This document shows positions 46,398-58,296 of a stretch of 64,000 bases of DNA, one piece after another (the stretch's first letter is position 1; every line of letters begins with the position of its first letter). The DNA is taken from the NCBI GenBank assembly GCA_029747015.1, contig JAKOGI010000422.1:289501-353500 (forward strand), in the 5' to 3' direction. Position numbers and translations under genes: made by a program. Below the pieces are notes generated by a model, which ran no database searches, was not told the origin of the DNA, and saw only the letters and a program-made list of their open reading frames with translations. Source of the DNA: Carnegiea gigantea (Eukaryota > Streptophyta > Magnoliopsida > Caryophyllales > Cactaceae).

Positions 46398-47961
46398 AAG
46401 TACTAAGGCAATGAACAACAAAATGTTTATATTATCAATATTTGCCCAATACTTGTCATATTTAGCCTTCATTGCACGTGCCATGCTTCTAATGTACTCA
46501 TCCTCATTATCACAAAAAGAGATATAACATAACCAACTCCATAGATTCAAGGCAAATAAGTGTTACCCGTCACATAAAGACACTCGGATAACTTCAAAGT
46601 TGTTTCATGAAAGATTTTCAAGAAGGGTAGAATGCCTCAATTTTATTCCAGTCATATTCAGTTAGTGGACCACCATGGTTTCTTAGCTCTCTGATAAAAA
46701 GACCACCCTTAGATTCCAAATTGGTAAATGCTTTTCTAAACTTGGAAGCACAATCAAGCATTAAGTAGGTGAAATTCCATCTAGTTTCAATATCCAACTG
46801 AATAAGACTTTTGGTCTCAATGTTTTCCTCTTCAACAAAAGCCTTAAAATTTTGAAATCTTGTAGGGGAAGACCTTACAAATCTCAAAGCAGCACAAACT
46901 TTAACTATCGATGGATCAAGATCTTTCAATCCATCCTTTACAACAAGATTTAATATATGTGCAACACATCTCATATGCAAGTAATTGCCATCTAAAATAG
47001 TCCCTCCCCAATGGTTAAGTCTCTTTTCAAATATTGAATGGCTACATCATTTGAGCTTGCATTATCAACAGTAATGGTCAGAATTTTTTTCAAGTCCCAT
47101 TCAACCAAGCACTTCTCAACCACCCTCCTAAAAGCTCCCCATAATGGCTAACAACAGGACAAAAATTAATCATCCTCTTATGCAAATTCCAATTATCATC
47201 AATAAAATGAGCAGTAAGACACATGTAACTTAAGTTCTGACCCGAAGTCCAAGTATCAGTAGTAAAACAGATCCTTGAGGACAATTTTGAAATAAACTTT
47301 TTAACTTCTTCCTTTCATTAATAAAGAGTGCATAACAATCTCTAATGATTGTGTAGCTTGAGGGGACAACAAAATCAAGATGCATAGTTTTGCAGAAATC
47401 ACGAAAACCTTCCCGTTCAACATGCATGAAAGGAAACTCATCCACAATAACCATTCTAGCAAGTGCTTTCCTACTAACATCATGATCAAAATGCCAACAC
47501 TTAGGGACAGAAATAGTTTGCACAGATCCATCTTCATTAACAATTGTCTTAGTATCAAAATCAATCAACTTTTGCTTCTTATCCAAGTTAGTAGGATATT
47601 TTTTACTCCTATCCAAAAGATTTTTCAAGGCACTAGTTCCATTTCTAGAAGAGGCACGAGTCGACTTACTACAATATTTGCATTTGACAACCCCTGGATT
47701 AGTTGTGTCATGAAAATGAACCAAATGTTTGGATTTTCTCTTTCTTATGCCAGGCTGAGGTGGCTTACAAGCACCAGTACTTCCCTACTTTCTATGCTCT
47801 TTTTTAATCTTCTTTCATAGCACTTCCTGTTGTTCCGGCTCTGGCTCTTGCACTGGCTTAGTCTCCTCCTCTATCTCTATTTCAGTCTTTTCACTCTCAC
47901 TTTCACCATCACTTATGTTCACATGAATATTATTCATGTTGTTATTAGAGGTTGAAAACAT
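46398..47961 (-). pseudogene. hAT transposase, N-terminal half (outer element)
   Basis: From an ATG at 47961 the sequence encodes an acidic leader with two stops. A BED finger follows (VVKCKYCSKSTR); the expected downstream His and Cys ligands are replaced (ALKNLLDRSKK). Then come ARMVIVDEFPF, FTTDTWTSGQNLSYMCLTAHF, MRCVAHILNLVVKDGL and DIETRWNFTYLML, as in Ac/RICESLEEPER-like transposases, up to NILLFIALVLD where the nested element entered. Frameshifts occur near 47290 and 46990. Confidence 0.88.
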
Positions 47962-48839
47962 TTAGTCCCTGAATCAGACGTGCCAATCAGCAAGTCGAAG
48001 AATAATAACACAGTCAAGACACTCCCAGAAAATGAACCAAAATGAAGAGAATTATCTGCCCAGAAATTGAACAAGTAGAGATGTAAAACAATAATCTGCC
48101 TAAAAATTTAAATAACTAAATCTACAAGCAAATCCACAAAGACTAAACAATAGCTAAATTAGACATTGACCAACAATATGAACAACAAATCGAAACAATA
48201 GCCACAACCATTATGAACCCACAACCATCAGCCAATATGTACCACAAATCGAAACAAATTTAAACCATACCCACACATTAAAGCTAAACAATAGCCAAAT
48301 TAATTGAAAGTCAAAATCAGAGATTGAAAATATGAGAGTTACCAACACAAGAATCTAGATCTGAGAGTTAGGAACTCGAAACCCTAGAGCTAGCCGCAAA
48401 ACGTTGCCGTAAAACATAACTAATTCAACTAACGTTTGAGATCTGAGAATTTTGTTACCGAAAAACAGTAGCCCAAATCAAAAATTTTGTTGCTCGTTTA
48501 GAAAGAAGAAACCTAGAAACCAAATTTGCTGGAAGAAACCTAGAAAAGAGTAGCCGCAAAATACGTTTGAGATATGAGAATTCAATCAATGTTTAAACGT
48601 TTGGAGAAGAAATCAAATTAACTAAACTGGAATGATCTGGAAGTAGGCTGACCGGCTGGATCGTAAATCAGAGGACGCGATCGGGAAAGTAAGAATTGAG
48701 AATGAAGAACAGTGAGAAGTGAACTAGGTTTGGGACTTTAGGAGTCTGGGAGTCGAAACTCGAAAGTGGGAAGAAGGGAATGGGTAGTCTAGGGCTTTTT
48801 TTTGGCTTTATATACTCACAAAATTAAAAAATAAAAATT
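47962..48839. other. 5' non-coding part of the outer hAT
   Basis: About 0.9 kb between the transposase start and the subterminal palindromes. It is AT-rich with no coding similarity and probably holds the transposase promoter. Confidence 0.5.
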
Positions 48840-49148
48840 AATTTTCGGTTAACCGCGATTAACAGGATTTTCTGGACTTGACGATTCGTAACTGAATCAT
48901 TAACCTATTTTTGTTTCGGTTCAGTTAACCGAGCCATTTATTTTAGAAATTTTACGTTGGTTAACTGGTTTTTTTGATCGATTTTTCGGTTCAATTTTCG
49001 GCTTTGAATTTTTCTGCACACCCCTAGGGAGTACCCCTTTCTCAAAGGTCCCTCCCTAAGACATGAAGTTTGCTCATGTTCTTCGAACTAGATCGCACGT
49101 CAAGAGTAGGTGGCGTAAGAAGTTGAGGCTATCCTGGACAGCGTTATG

Positions 49149-49540
49149 TCAACCTGGATCTAATGTAGGTCCTGCCTCGCTCGAATAATTTGTCAGGTGT
49201 CTACTCCTGTTTAGTAGCCAGAGGCTAAATGATGCCAGGGAGCTCTTGCCCCTCATGACGCAGCTCAGAGCGGTCCCGTCGGGAGGAGGAATTGCATCCT
49301 TGGGTTGGCGGATAGTCAGGCGATGGAGTGGCCTCATGAGCTGACTACTTCCATTGTTTTCTTCACCTGCTCGGTCACCTGTTGCAGTAAAGTGTCTATC
49401 GTGGTGGCCATAAAATTCTCCAGGACATCCACTATGACGTACGCCTTCCGTTCGGGCAGCGACTGACATACTGAGTGAGGTATGGCCCGTGAACTCTTAG
49501 AGACATCATGGACCTTGTGTGCCTCAGGTACGTCAGTCAT
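49149..49540 (-). pseudogene. Gypsy gag N-terminal remnant
   Basis: It starts MTDVPEAHKVHD near 49540 and continues through ENFMATTIDTLLQQVTEQ, helix-rich and plausible for a gag leader, followed by stops. It lies between the 5' LTR and the hAT insertion. Recognition rests mostly on position. Confidence 0.4.
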
Positions 49541-49615
49541 GGGGTTCTAATCTCTCCTGGACTGGGCCTCGGTGGCGTCACTTATTAGTTATTACCGTCC
49601 TTTACCGTTCTTTCC

Positions 49616-50115
49616 CATAATTTTCTGTACTGATGAGGTAGCGAAGAATGAGCTTATGAAATGGCGGACGTCCCAGGCCGATGTCCCTTCGTTCTTCCTT
49701 TGATCTTACAAAGAAAGCCCTCATCAGATGTTTGATCCAAGGAATACCCCTCTGATGCTCAAGTTAATGCATGTCTCAAGAGAGAAAAAGACAGTCAATG
49801 CAAAGATAAAGCTTGAATCTTTCTCGTGATAGGTGAGTTTTTTCTTCGAGAAGGGAAATCTCTAATGTTGTGTATGTCAGAGTCTAGATTTCTGTGCAGG
49901 GTTGCTTGCCTTTTTCGGATTAGGTAGGTGGGTATTTATATGGACTGTAGCTGAGGGAAAAATGGTACTCTCATATACATTTCACCTCGTGGGTCTAGAT
50001 GGAATCATACTCCCTCCACTTGAGCAGCGCAGTATGCGTTGAAGCCCTTTCCTCAAGGCCCACACCTTATCTGCTGACATGGTTGGGAGATTGAGAGGTT
50101 TATCCAAATCAATTA
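49616..50115 (-). repeat. 5' LTR of the Gypsy element (probably truncated on the right)
   Basis: It aligns with 21994-22490; similarity stops abruptly near 50115, where AT-rich intergenic DNA begins. The copies differ at many sites, consistent with great age. Confidence 0.75.
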
Positions 50116-50817
50116 GAATAGGGGGGAAAAAAATCAAAGAAGGCATGCCCTACTTTTTAGGCAACTAAATAATATAGTACATCAATTTATTATTATTTTT
50201 CTAAAGATGTATTTATTCTTTAATATTGAAAAGTTATTTAAATTACACCTTTACAATGTCATTATTCTTCATATTAAAAAAATTATTGAAAAATCTTATT
50301 ATTGAAGTTGTAAACCAGTAGGTTTAAAGGATTTAAATAAACTAAAAAAATAATCCAATTCATTATCTATAATATTAATATTTATCGCAATTTTAAGTAT
50401 TTCTTAAAAGTGCACAATTTATTTTAGCCTTTTACTCAAAGACGTGCTCATTATATTATTTGAGCATTAGCTGCTCCCCCTCCTCCCGCGCTAGGCTATG
50501 AAAGTTAATATTTGGGACATATCAACATCTAATTTAAATAAAAATATTAGTTAGCTAAATCCAGTAGTTTCAAAATTTATTTTAGTTATGGTTACCTCTT
50601 TTTATATCCCTTCATAATAGTCCATTTAAAACTACCATTTAATTTATTTTATTTACTTTACATTACAAGCGTGAACTTCCTATTCCCAAGCAAAAAATAT
50701 TAAAAGGTACAAGTGTAAACTTTAAGTTACAACTTCTTATATACCATCTTTATTCTGTTATCAAAAGAATTTAATGAATCTAGTTATATGGACCCATGAA
50801 TTCTATGATGTATTGCT

Positions 50818-50970
<153 letters not shown>

Positions 50971-52091
50971 AGCCAGTTGATGGAAGAATTTTAATTTTTC
51001 AGCTAAAAAAAACATGTTACTTTGCAACACAAACATCTGTGCGATTAAATTGAGTGAAGAGCACTTTTTTGATGGAAGGAAGCACTGACTCATATGCTGC
51101 TTATCCTCTATGAAAAATAGATGCTTGAATGAATTGTAATTCATAGGTTGAAAAATTCTTTTCAAATCATGATTTTTGTTTAAATTTTTGTACTTTCAAA
51201 TATGTATGTCAGCTTATACATGTCATAGAAAATTGACATTGCTTGATTACTATTATTTATTGCTTCTATTTCCCCTTTTTGCCACTTAATTTTTTTTGTT
51301 TTCTTTGGCTTCTTCATATCTTTTCTTTATACTTTTGTTTTAGGACTAGAGAAGCCGGTAATAACAATCGCATCATTAATTCATAATTAACTTCTATTTT
51401 AAAAAAGTGTTAATCATATATTTGTAATATTCATCTAAGTAAACCATCTATGTAATTTTTATTTCATATCAAATATCTCATAGAAGTTCAAGCGAAAAAT
51501 CCAACTAAGATTGACTAATTTTAATCAATCACATTTTGGACGTCAATTCTCAATATTAAGCTGAATTTTAAATACATTAGCTTTCTTTAAAAATAAAGTT
51601 GTATATAGTGACTTCTAAAATGTTTAAATTTTTGTAAAAGTTTATATTAATTTTGATATATAAATATGAACTTTGCAAAGGACAAATGAAAATATACAAA
51701 TGTACAACACTAAGAGACTTTGTTAATAGAGATAATATACTATGATATAATTAATTTATAATTTTTCTAATAACTGTGTTTATGAAAGAATCCGTGCAAT
51801 GCATGAGCTTATAATTTGTAAGATTGTCATATAGTTTTTACGAAACTAAGTTAAATTAAAATATGGTCAATTTAACTGCTAAAATAAACCATCCAAAAAA
51901 GTTGGATGTCTCATATGTTAGGGAATTTTTTTAAAAAAGTAAGTAGTAAATCATTATTATTATGATATGAAAACAAAAGAAATTTATAGTCATTTACATG
52001 AAAAAAAAGAAATAGTGATTATGTTGTCATATAATTGTTAATTTACTTCAAAATTGATATATTTTTATTTCTTATATATATATATGTGTGT

Positions 52092-52109
52092 GGGGGGGGT
52101 GGGTGGGGT
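52092..52109 (+). other. G-rich run with quadruplex potential
   Basis: GGGGGGGGTGGGTGGGG lies in an otherwise AT-rich region, between TGTG repeats. Four G3 tracts can be drawn with one-base loops if the octamer is divided. Confidence 0.6.
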
Positions 52110-55100
52110 GTGTGTGCAGTGTGTGTGTACACATACATTAATAAAATTAAAACAAAAATTGAGCAATATCCTTACATCGCAATGGTATAACATGAATATA
52201 TATTAGAACAAAAGTACTTAAGGTAAATCCATGCCCACATGGGAAAATTGTGAAGTTTTGGTTACTATTAATTTATTTCCAAATCTAAAAATTTATTACT
52301 AGTCATTAATGTGACCTTCAAAAAAACTCAAAAGTCATATTTAAGTTATATTAATTAATATGTATGTTTTTTGGTGTGTGAATAATTATTCCATAATTAA
52401 ATGTTTTTTATGCATTTCTCCTCACCAACATTCTTATATTATACTAATAGCATTAAAAATGAGAAAATTTTAATGAAATCAATACTTAAAACTTCAACAA
52501 GAACCTTCACTTTGTATTATATTTTACTAAAATACCTAACAAAGAAAATATAATTCTTGTGATGATTTATATATTAAAAAAAAACTAATGATCACTAATT
52601 TTAAAAAATAAATTATTATATCATTAATAAAAGTATTGTATGAGAATCAAAAAATAGTTGAAATATAAAGTTTCGAACTCTTTCTAATTTATTGAAAACT
52701 ACTGAGATTTCATGGCTTATAGTATTATAGTAAATCAACTTTCAAATTTATGCTACAACTTATAAGCAATGATATTACTAATTAGCTATGTGAATTTAAT
52801 ATGTTTTTGCCCCTATGTCATTCAAATTAATATGGAAAAATAATTCGGAAAAATTTTATACAGAAAGTACGATACTACAATTGCTATAGTTTTTTCCCCT
52901 TCGAGTTAATCATTATTGATTTTTTTATAACTAATTATAATACATTAAGAATAATATAATTAATTCCTCAAAGCAACTAAAATTTAAAAATACTAAAAAA
53001 ATCTTTGTAAAAGTTAGTTATAAGTATCACAACGTAGAAAATTGGAGGTTGTGACCATAGTACAATTGCCCGCATGAAACAACAATAGTTACATTAGACA
53101 CAACTTCTTTAAGTGGAATACATTGTAATATCCTTTGTCAAAAGATTTGGTAACTAATTAATATGTCATAAGTGGCAAGGAAAAGTTCGTGATATTAAGG
53201 AGCAAATTTTGTTTTCAACGATTAGTTTGAAGTGACTAGTTCTCATGATAATGTTAGGATAATAGGGTAACTATTAGGTTCTTTATATTGGTAGTCACTT
53301 AACCGCGTTACTCATTGATTTAAGTCCATAAGGAGTCAATTAACAAATAAAAGATCTTGTTTTTTTGGTTCGAAGGGAAGCGGATATGCGCTATGTCATT
53401 TATTAACGCGCAATATTGAAATTGTAATGAGGTGATTCAATTAGCTAGAGCTCATGACAACGGTTTAGGAAAATTATTTGATGTTGCCCCGAAGTACTCG
53501 CATAAACTATAGGTTGACTTAGAATTAGTATTGTCTGATTGATAAGAATGAGATACGATTATGAATTCTTCATTCAAATTTTAAATTAAGATACAATAAT
53601 TTTTATTATTTTCATTGCTTGAACTCGATTTCAGATAATCCAATTTGTTAGACCCCAAAAAAGCAGTGTATTAGACAAAATACTTTAACTGAACTTTAGG
53701 CATATTTCTTTGTGTCCACTTCCTCCAAGTTACTTTTGACTCGAATCCAAATTATGACCACTTCTAAATCGATGTTGATTGTCATGTCTTTAGGATCTCT
53801 CATGCTTGCAGTAGTTCAATGATTTTCTAGTTTAAATGATAATGTTGGTAAAGGTCTACCATTTATTAGAGTATAGCAGTGTATAGGAGTTTTATTCAAG
53901 GTACAAGAACCAAATGCAAAAGAGATGATCAACTGCTATATGTTGAGTGGTTAAGATAAATGCAAGCATTATCATTCATAATATACAAAAACATAAGAAG
54001 AGATGAAGCAATAATATGGGATGGTATTAATGATAGGAAATAAAAACTTATATGGGCTAAAAGAAAAGGTGCAAAAAGAGGTTGGCAATTGAAGAACAAT
54101 ATCATTGTATTTATTTTACACGTCATTCCTCTTGGGTCATTTTAGTCGTGGAACTATCTGGAAGCTGAGAGCATTGTTGTACATAAAGCTACTTTCCTTT
54201 GTACCCTTTAAGAACATTCTCTATGAAAGGATCAATATACTCTCAGAATTCCTCTCAAATTTTCTCTCTCTAAAGTTCTTCACGGTATTGGAGCTCAAGG
54301 TTCAAAATCCTAAATCATCTTCTTGATTTTTTTTTTGTTTCGATCGTTGATTCGTTCATCAACGGATCTAGCCAACAGTAATCAAATAATTTTGCTTTTT
54401 CTTGATCAATTGATTGAGTTGTTTCCTCAATCAATCTGGTCGTGCATTTGTTGATTTAGGATTAAGTTCTTTTGATTCTATCGCAAATCATCTTGATTTG
54501 TTCTCAATTGTTCTTCATTTTGTCTTTAATGGGGGATATGCCAACTAGAAGCCATTGTATCAATTCGTCGTTGGCTCTGTGCTAACCTCAAGGCAATTTG
54601 ATGGAAACAATTTTGCTTGTTCTTGAACAATTGATTGAGTTGTTTCCTTAATCACTCTGGGATGCGATTAACCTCAAGGTAGTTTGATGGAAACAATTTT
54701 GTTAATTCGACGAGCCCTAAGTGCTAAGCGTAAGCTTGGATTCATCGATGGCTCATGCTCCAGACCATCAGATGATTCACCTCTCCTTCAATATGGACGG
54801 GCTGTGATTGTATAATAGTATGTTGGATCATTAATTCTCTTTCTCTTGAAATTTCTAAAGGTTTTGTTCATGCTCAAAGTTCTAAGTAGCTTTGGGACGA
54901 GATTTCTTTGGTCAAGTTAAGGGTCCGCTGATCTTTCAACTCCAATGCAAATTGAGCAATATTCAACAAGATAATGACTTTGGGTTTGTCTAATTTTCAA
55001 AGCCTAAACGTGGTCGGGATGAATTAATTGCTATTGAAGGGATGCATGTTTGTTATTATGGAGCAATATTAAAGTGCTCCTGTGAGCTAGTAAAGAAATT

Positions 55101-55499
55101 AGCTGTAAGTGAGAAAAAAAAAACAATGCAGAGGACATGGTTTAGGATAGGAGATTATGGCGGGATATGATTAATTAGTTTGTAGAGAGTTAGCCTCGTG
55201 GTTGGTAACTCGGTTGCAGTAGAGTGGGTTTGATTGTGGTTTTTTTTTTTTTTTTTTTCCCCGTATATCATGTTTGCATGTAGGTAGTTCATGCATTTGG
55301 AAAGAGAAATTGTTTGTCTACCTCTGTTTGTTAAGGTACAATATCTTCCTTTGTTTTGTTGCACTTATGGTTACATAATTACTGCCACATGATTTTTTTC
55401 ATATTTTTTAATTCATTCCCTACAACTTGTCCTTAGTTTTTCTCCATAAAATGTTTTCACAAAATCCTTCTTCTATAAAATGTTTTTACAAAATTTGGT

Positions 55500-55646
55500 T
55501 TTTGTGGGTCTCTTAGAATCAACCTCTCTACGGGCAGGATTGTCGGTGAAGATAAGGTTGCCTACATCTGGATCTCCGCAAACCTCATAAAAGCGGGACC
55601 CACTCTGGGAGTCGTTGTTATTGTTGTTGTTGTTGTTGTTGTTATG
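55500..55646 (+). mobile_element. SINE 3' part (Au-like) with (GTT)n tail
   Basis: The stretch holds AGAATCAACCTCTCTACGGG, then GGTTGCCTACATCTGGATCT, CGGGACCCACTCTGGGAGTC and a GTT-repeat tail (55612-55646). This is close to the 3' part of plant Au/TS-type SINEs as I remember it (AACCTCTCTA, GGTxTGCGTACAxC, GACCCCACT..GGGA, then TTG repeats). The tRNA-like 5' part was not found, so the copy is 5'-truncated. Confidence 0.65.
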
Positions 55647-58296
55647 TTGAGGAAAAAAAAGGCTAATTTAGTTCTTGATGGGATTGAATCATGGCTAGGA
55701 AGTTGTGAGAAATCAAATCTTGGCCATGACTCTTTACCTAGAGTCAGTCGTGCTTATAATATCATCTTTCAAGTGGAGAAACAGATACAAATTACTGAAA
55801 CTATCTCTGTTAATCAAGAAATAAGTGCCTATGTCATTAACAAAGGATTGGGGAGAGGATCTCCTAATGTTCAAATGGGAAAGAAGGATTTTAGGAAAGA
55901 TGAGATGGACAGATTCTACAATTATTACAAAAACAAAGGTCACACAATTGAAAATTATTTTAAACTAAAGTGATATCCAGATTTGTATGAGGAAAAGAGC
56001 AAATATGCTCCAAAGTTGGTTGCTCAAGCATCTTCACCATTCCCAGAATACAAACAGGTCACTGATAGCCCCTTGGATTTTGAGCTTGGTTCATCTGGCT
56101 CTTTTGAGACCAAGCTTGATCAAAGTCTGATTAACATAGTCTATCAAGAAGTGATTAAGGTTCTTAAAAGTATTCAGGCTGCTGATCCAACAATTATAAT
56201 TTTGGCATAACAAATTTTGCAGGTATTATAGTTGCTTCCAATAATGTTACTTATAATTCAGTTCAAGAATTGCACGCTGAATGGATTGTTAACACAGGGG
56301 CATCTGATCATATGTGTGATTTGAATATGTTTTTTGAGTTAAATGTCTTGTGTGAACCTATCATCATTAGTTTGCCAGATGGAAGAGCTATGAAAGTGTC
56401 TTTGGTTCGCTCAGTGCCTGTTACTCTAAGCATAACTTTGAAGGGAGTTCTATATGTACCTACTTTTAAGCATAATCTTTTGTTTATTGGAAGGCTACTA
56501 GATTCTTCACTATTAGTTGCTCTTTTTACCACCCAAAGGTGCATCTTCTAGGACCCTATTGCTAATGTGACTATTGCTGTTAGGAAAAGAATTGCTCATT
56601 TATACAAATTTAATGCTTCCAAAGATTCAAGCACAGAGACAAGTGTGCCGAATAAAAGTGCGACAAGATGTGCTGTACAAGTTTCAATTGTTAAATTTTC
56701 TGTTGTTCATGTTAGACTTGTCATTGTTCTGTTTCTAAACTTCAGCATATTAATAGCTTACGTTGTCAGATTCAACATAATTTTGTTTGTGATGCCTGTA
56801 AAATGGCTAAGTTTCACAAACTGCCTTTTGTAAAGAGCAATAATAATGCCACTACATTATTTGCTTTGGTTCACTTTGACATTTGGCGTCTATATGGGAC
56901 TACTGACTTATCTAGTGCGCGTTATTTTCTCATCACTGTTCTTGATGATTATTCAAGAACTACTTGGACTTTTCTCATGCAATCTATGTTTCAAACTTTG
57001 TCAGTCATTCAGCACTTTGTTGCATATGTTCGAACTTAATTTCATTATAGCATTAAAGTTATAGATTTGATAATGGGTCTAAGTTTCTTCAAACTCAATG
57101 CAAGGATCTTTTTACTTCTCTTGGCATTATTCATCAAACAAGTACTCCAGGTACACCTTAGCAGAATGGTAGAATTAAAAGAAAGCATAGGCATCCTATT
57201 GAGACAATTAGAGCCATAAGGATTCATGCTAATTTGCCTGCTAGATTTTGGGGGTGATTATGTACTTTATGCAGCACATATTATTAACAGATTGCCATCT
57301 TCTATGTTGAGATGTAAAACACCATATGAGTGTTTATTTCATAGGTGTCCTACACATAATGACCTGAAGGTTGTGGGTTGTTTATGCTATGCATATGACA
57401 TGACTCCTAACAGAGACAAGTTTTTAGCCAAAGCTAGAAGATGTATTTTTCTGAACTATCCCCCCACACAAACGGTTTATAAGCTCTATGATCTTGAATG
57501 CCACAAAACTATTATTAGCAGGCATGTTACTTTTCATGAAGACATTCTACCTTTTGCTATGACCCCCACTTCATCCCCTCTTTCTTTGCATTTTCGTGTT
57601 TTTTCTGTCACTAACCCAAATGATATACTTATTGAGGATGATGTTCCTGGTTCTTTGCCCCTTCCTACACCAATTCCTACAACCAATTCCTTATCTCCTC
57701 CCACTCACTATCCTACACCACCTCATATAACATATTCGTCACCTTCATCTACAAATTAAACCTCTAATTCTGCAGGTACTTCCTCTAGTCCCGTTACAAC
57801 ATCACCTGTATCCATTCCACAAAACCATCATCCTAGGAAGTCTTCTAGGCTGATTAAACCTCCAATGTGGAGGCATGATTATAACTGCTTTAATGCAGAC
57901 ACTTCCTCATGCCTGCACCCTGCATATGTCAGCCATCTTTCTGGTGGCTGTGTTGTTTCATTATATAATGTGTTTGTTGTTCATGAAGCCCATACATAAG
58001 CCCAAGTTAAGGATGATCCTAAATGAATTGAGGTCATAGAAAAAGAAATTTCTGCCCTTGAGGCAAGTAATACTTGGGATATTGTTAAGCTTCCACTAGG
58101 GAAGAAGGTTGTGACATCTCAATGGGTATATAAGGTCAGGTATAAACCTGATGGCAGTATTGGAAGGTTTAAAGCTCGCTTTGTTGTTAGGGGCTCTGGC
58201 GAAATCCAAGTAGGGGACTACTTACATACTTTTTCACCAGTCGCCAAATTGCCTACGGTTAGAGTTCTTATTGCCCTAGCTATTATTAAATAGTGG
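55647..58296 (+). pseudogene. Old Copia gag-protease-integrase-RT (first part)
   Basis: The gag end shows YYKNKGHTIENYFKLK, a CCHC knuckle with its Cys residues replaced by Tyr. Protease is in EWIVNTGASDHMC (N for D before TGAS). Integrase fragments are FLITVLDDYSRTTWTFL and, at 57226-57560, AAHIINRLPSSMLRCKTPYE with GCLCYAYDMTPNRDKF. The RT begins near 58111 (TSQWVYKVRYKPDGSIGRFK, HTFSPVAKLPTVRVLIALA). Lost catalytic residues and stops show it is dead. Confidence 0.85.

Larger units (their letters stand above)
40993..49026 (-). mobile_element. hAT (Ac-like) autonomous-type element, 8 kb including a nested hAT
   Basis: The ends are CAGGGTTGTGCAAAA on the left and, inverted, TAGGGGTGTGCAGAAAA on the right. 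The 8-bp flanks are GTGAGTAC (40985-40992) and GGGAGTAC (49027-49034), 7 of 8 identical. Both subterminal zones (41010-41225 and 48840-48995) are packed with GGTTAACCG-type palindromes. A BED/hAT-dimerisation transposase lies on the minus strand, split by the nested element 42453-46389. Without the insert the element is about 4.1 kb. It sits in the 5' part of the old Gypsy. Confidence 0.9.
21994..50115 (-). mobile_element. Ancient Tat-lineage Ty3/Gypsy element, split by later insertions
   Basis: On the minus strand, remnants of gag, a DTG protease, RT, a retroviral-type RNase H, a second RNase H and integrase follow in order from 49.5 to 25.3 kb. LTR-like copies flank them at about 21994-22490 and 49616-50115. 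Two consecutive RNase H domains plus antisense coding remnants between integrase and the 3' LTR are known features of the Tat lineage (Tat, Ogre, Retand, Grande). The body is interrupted by the Copia (29938-40905) and the hAT (40993-49026). Removing them restores a plausible order, with only about 80 bp of Gypsy DNA between the two insertions. It is full of stops and frameshifts. Confidence 0.8.

Noticed and set aside
47380..47820. 146-codon plus-strand ORF in the outer hAT
   Set aside because: It is antisense to the BED-type transposase remnant, which has clear motifs on the minus strand.
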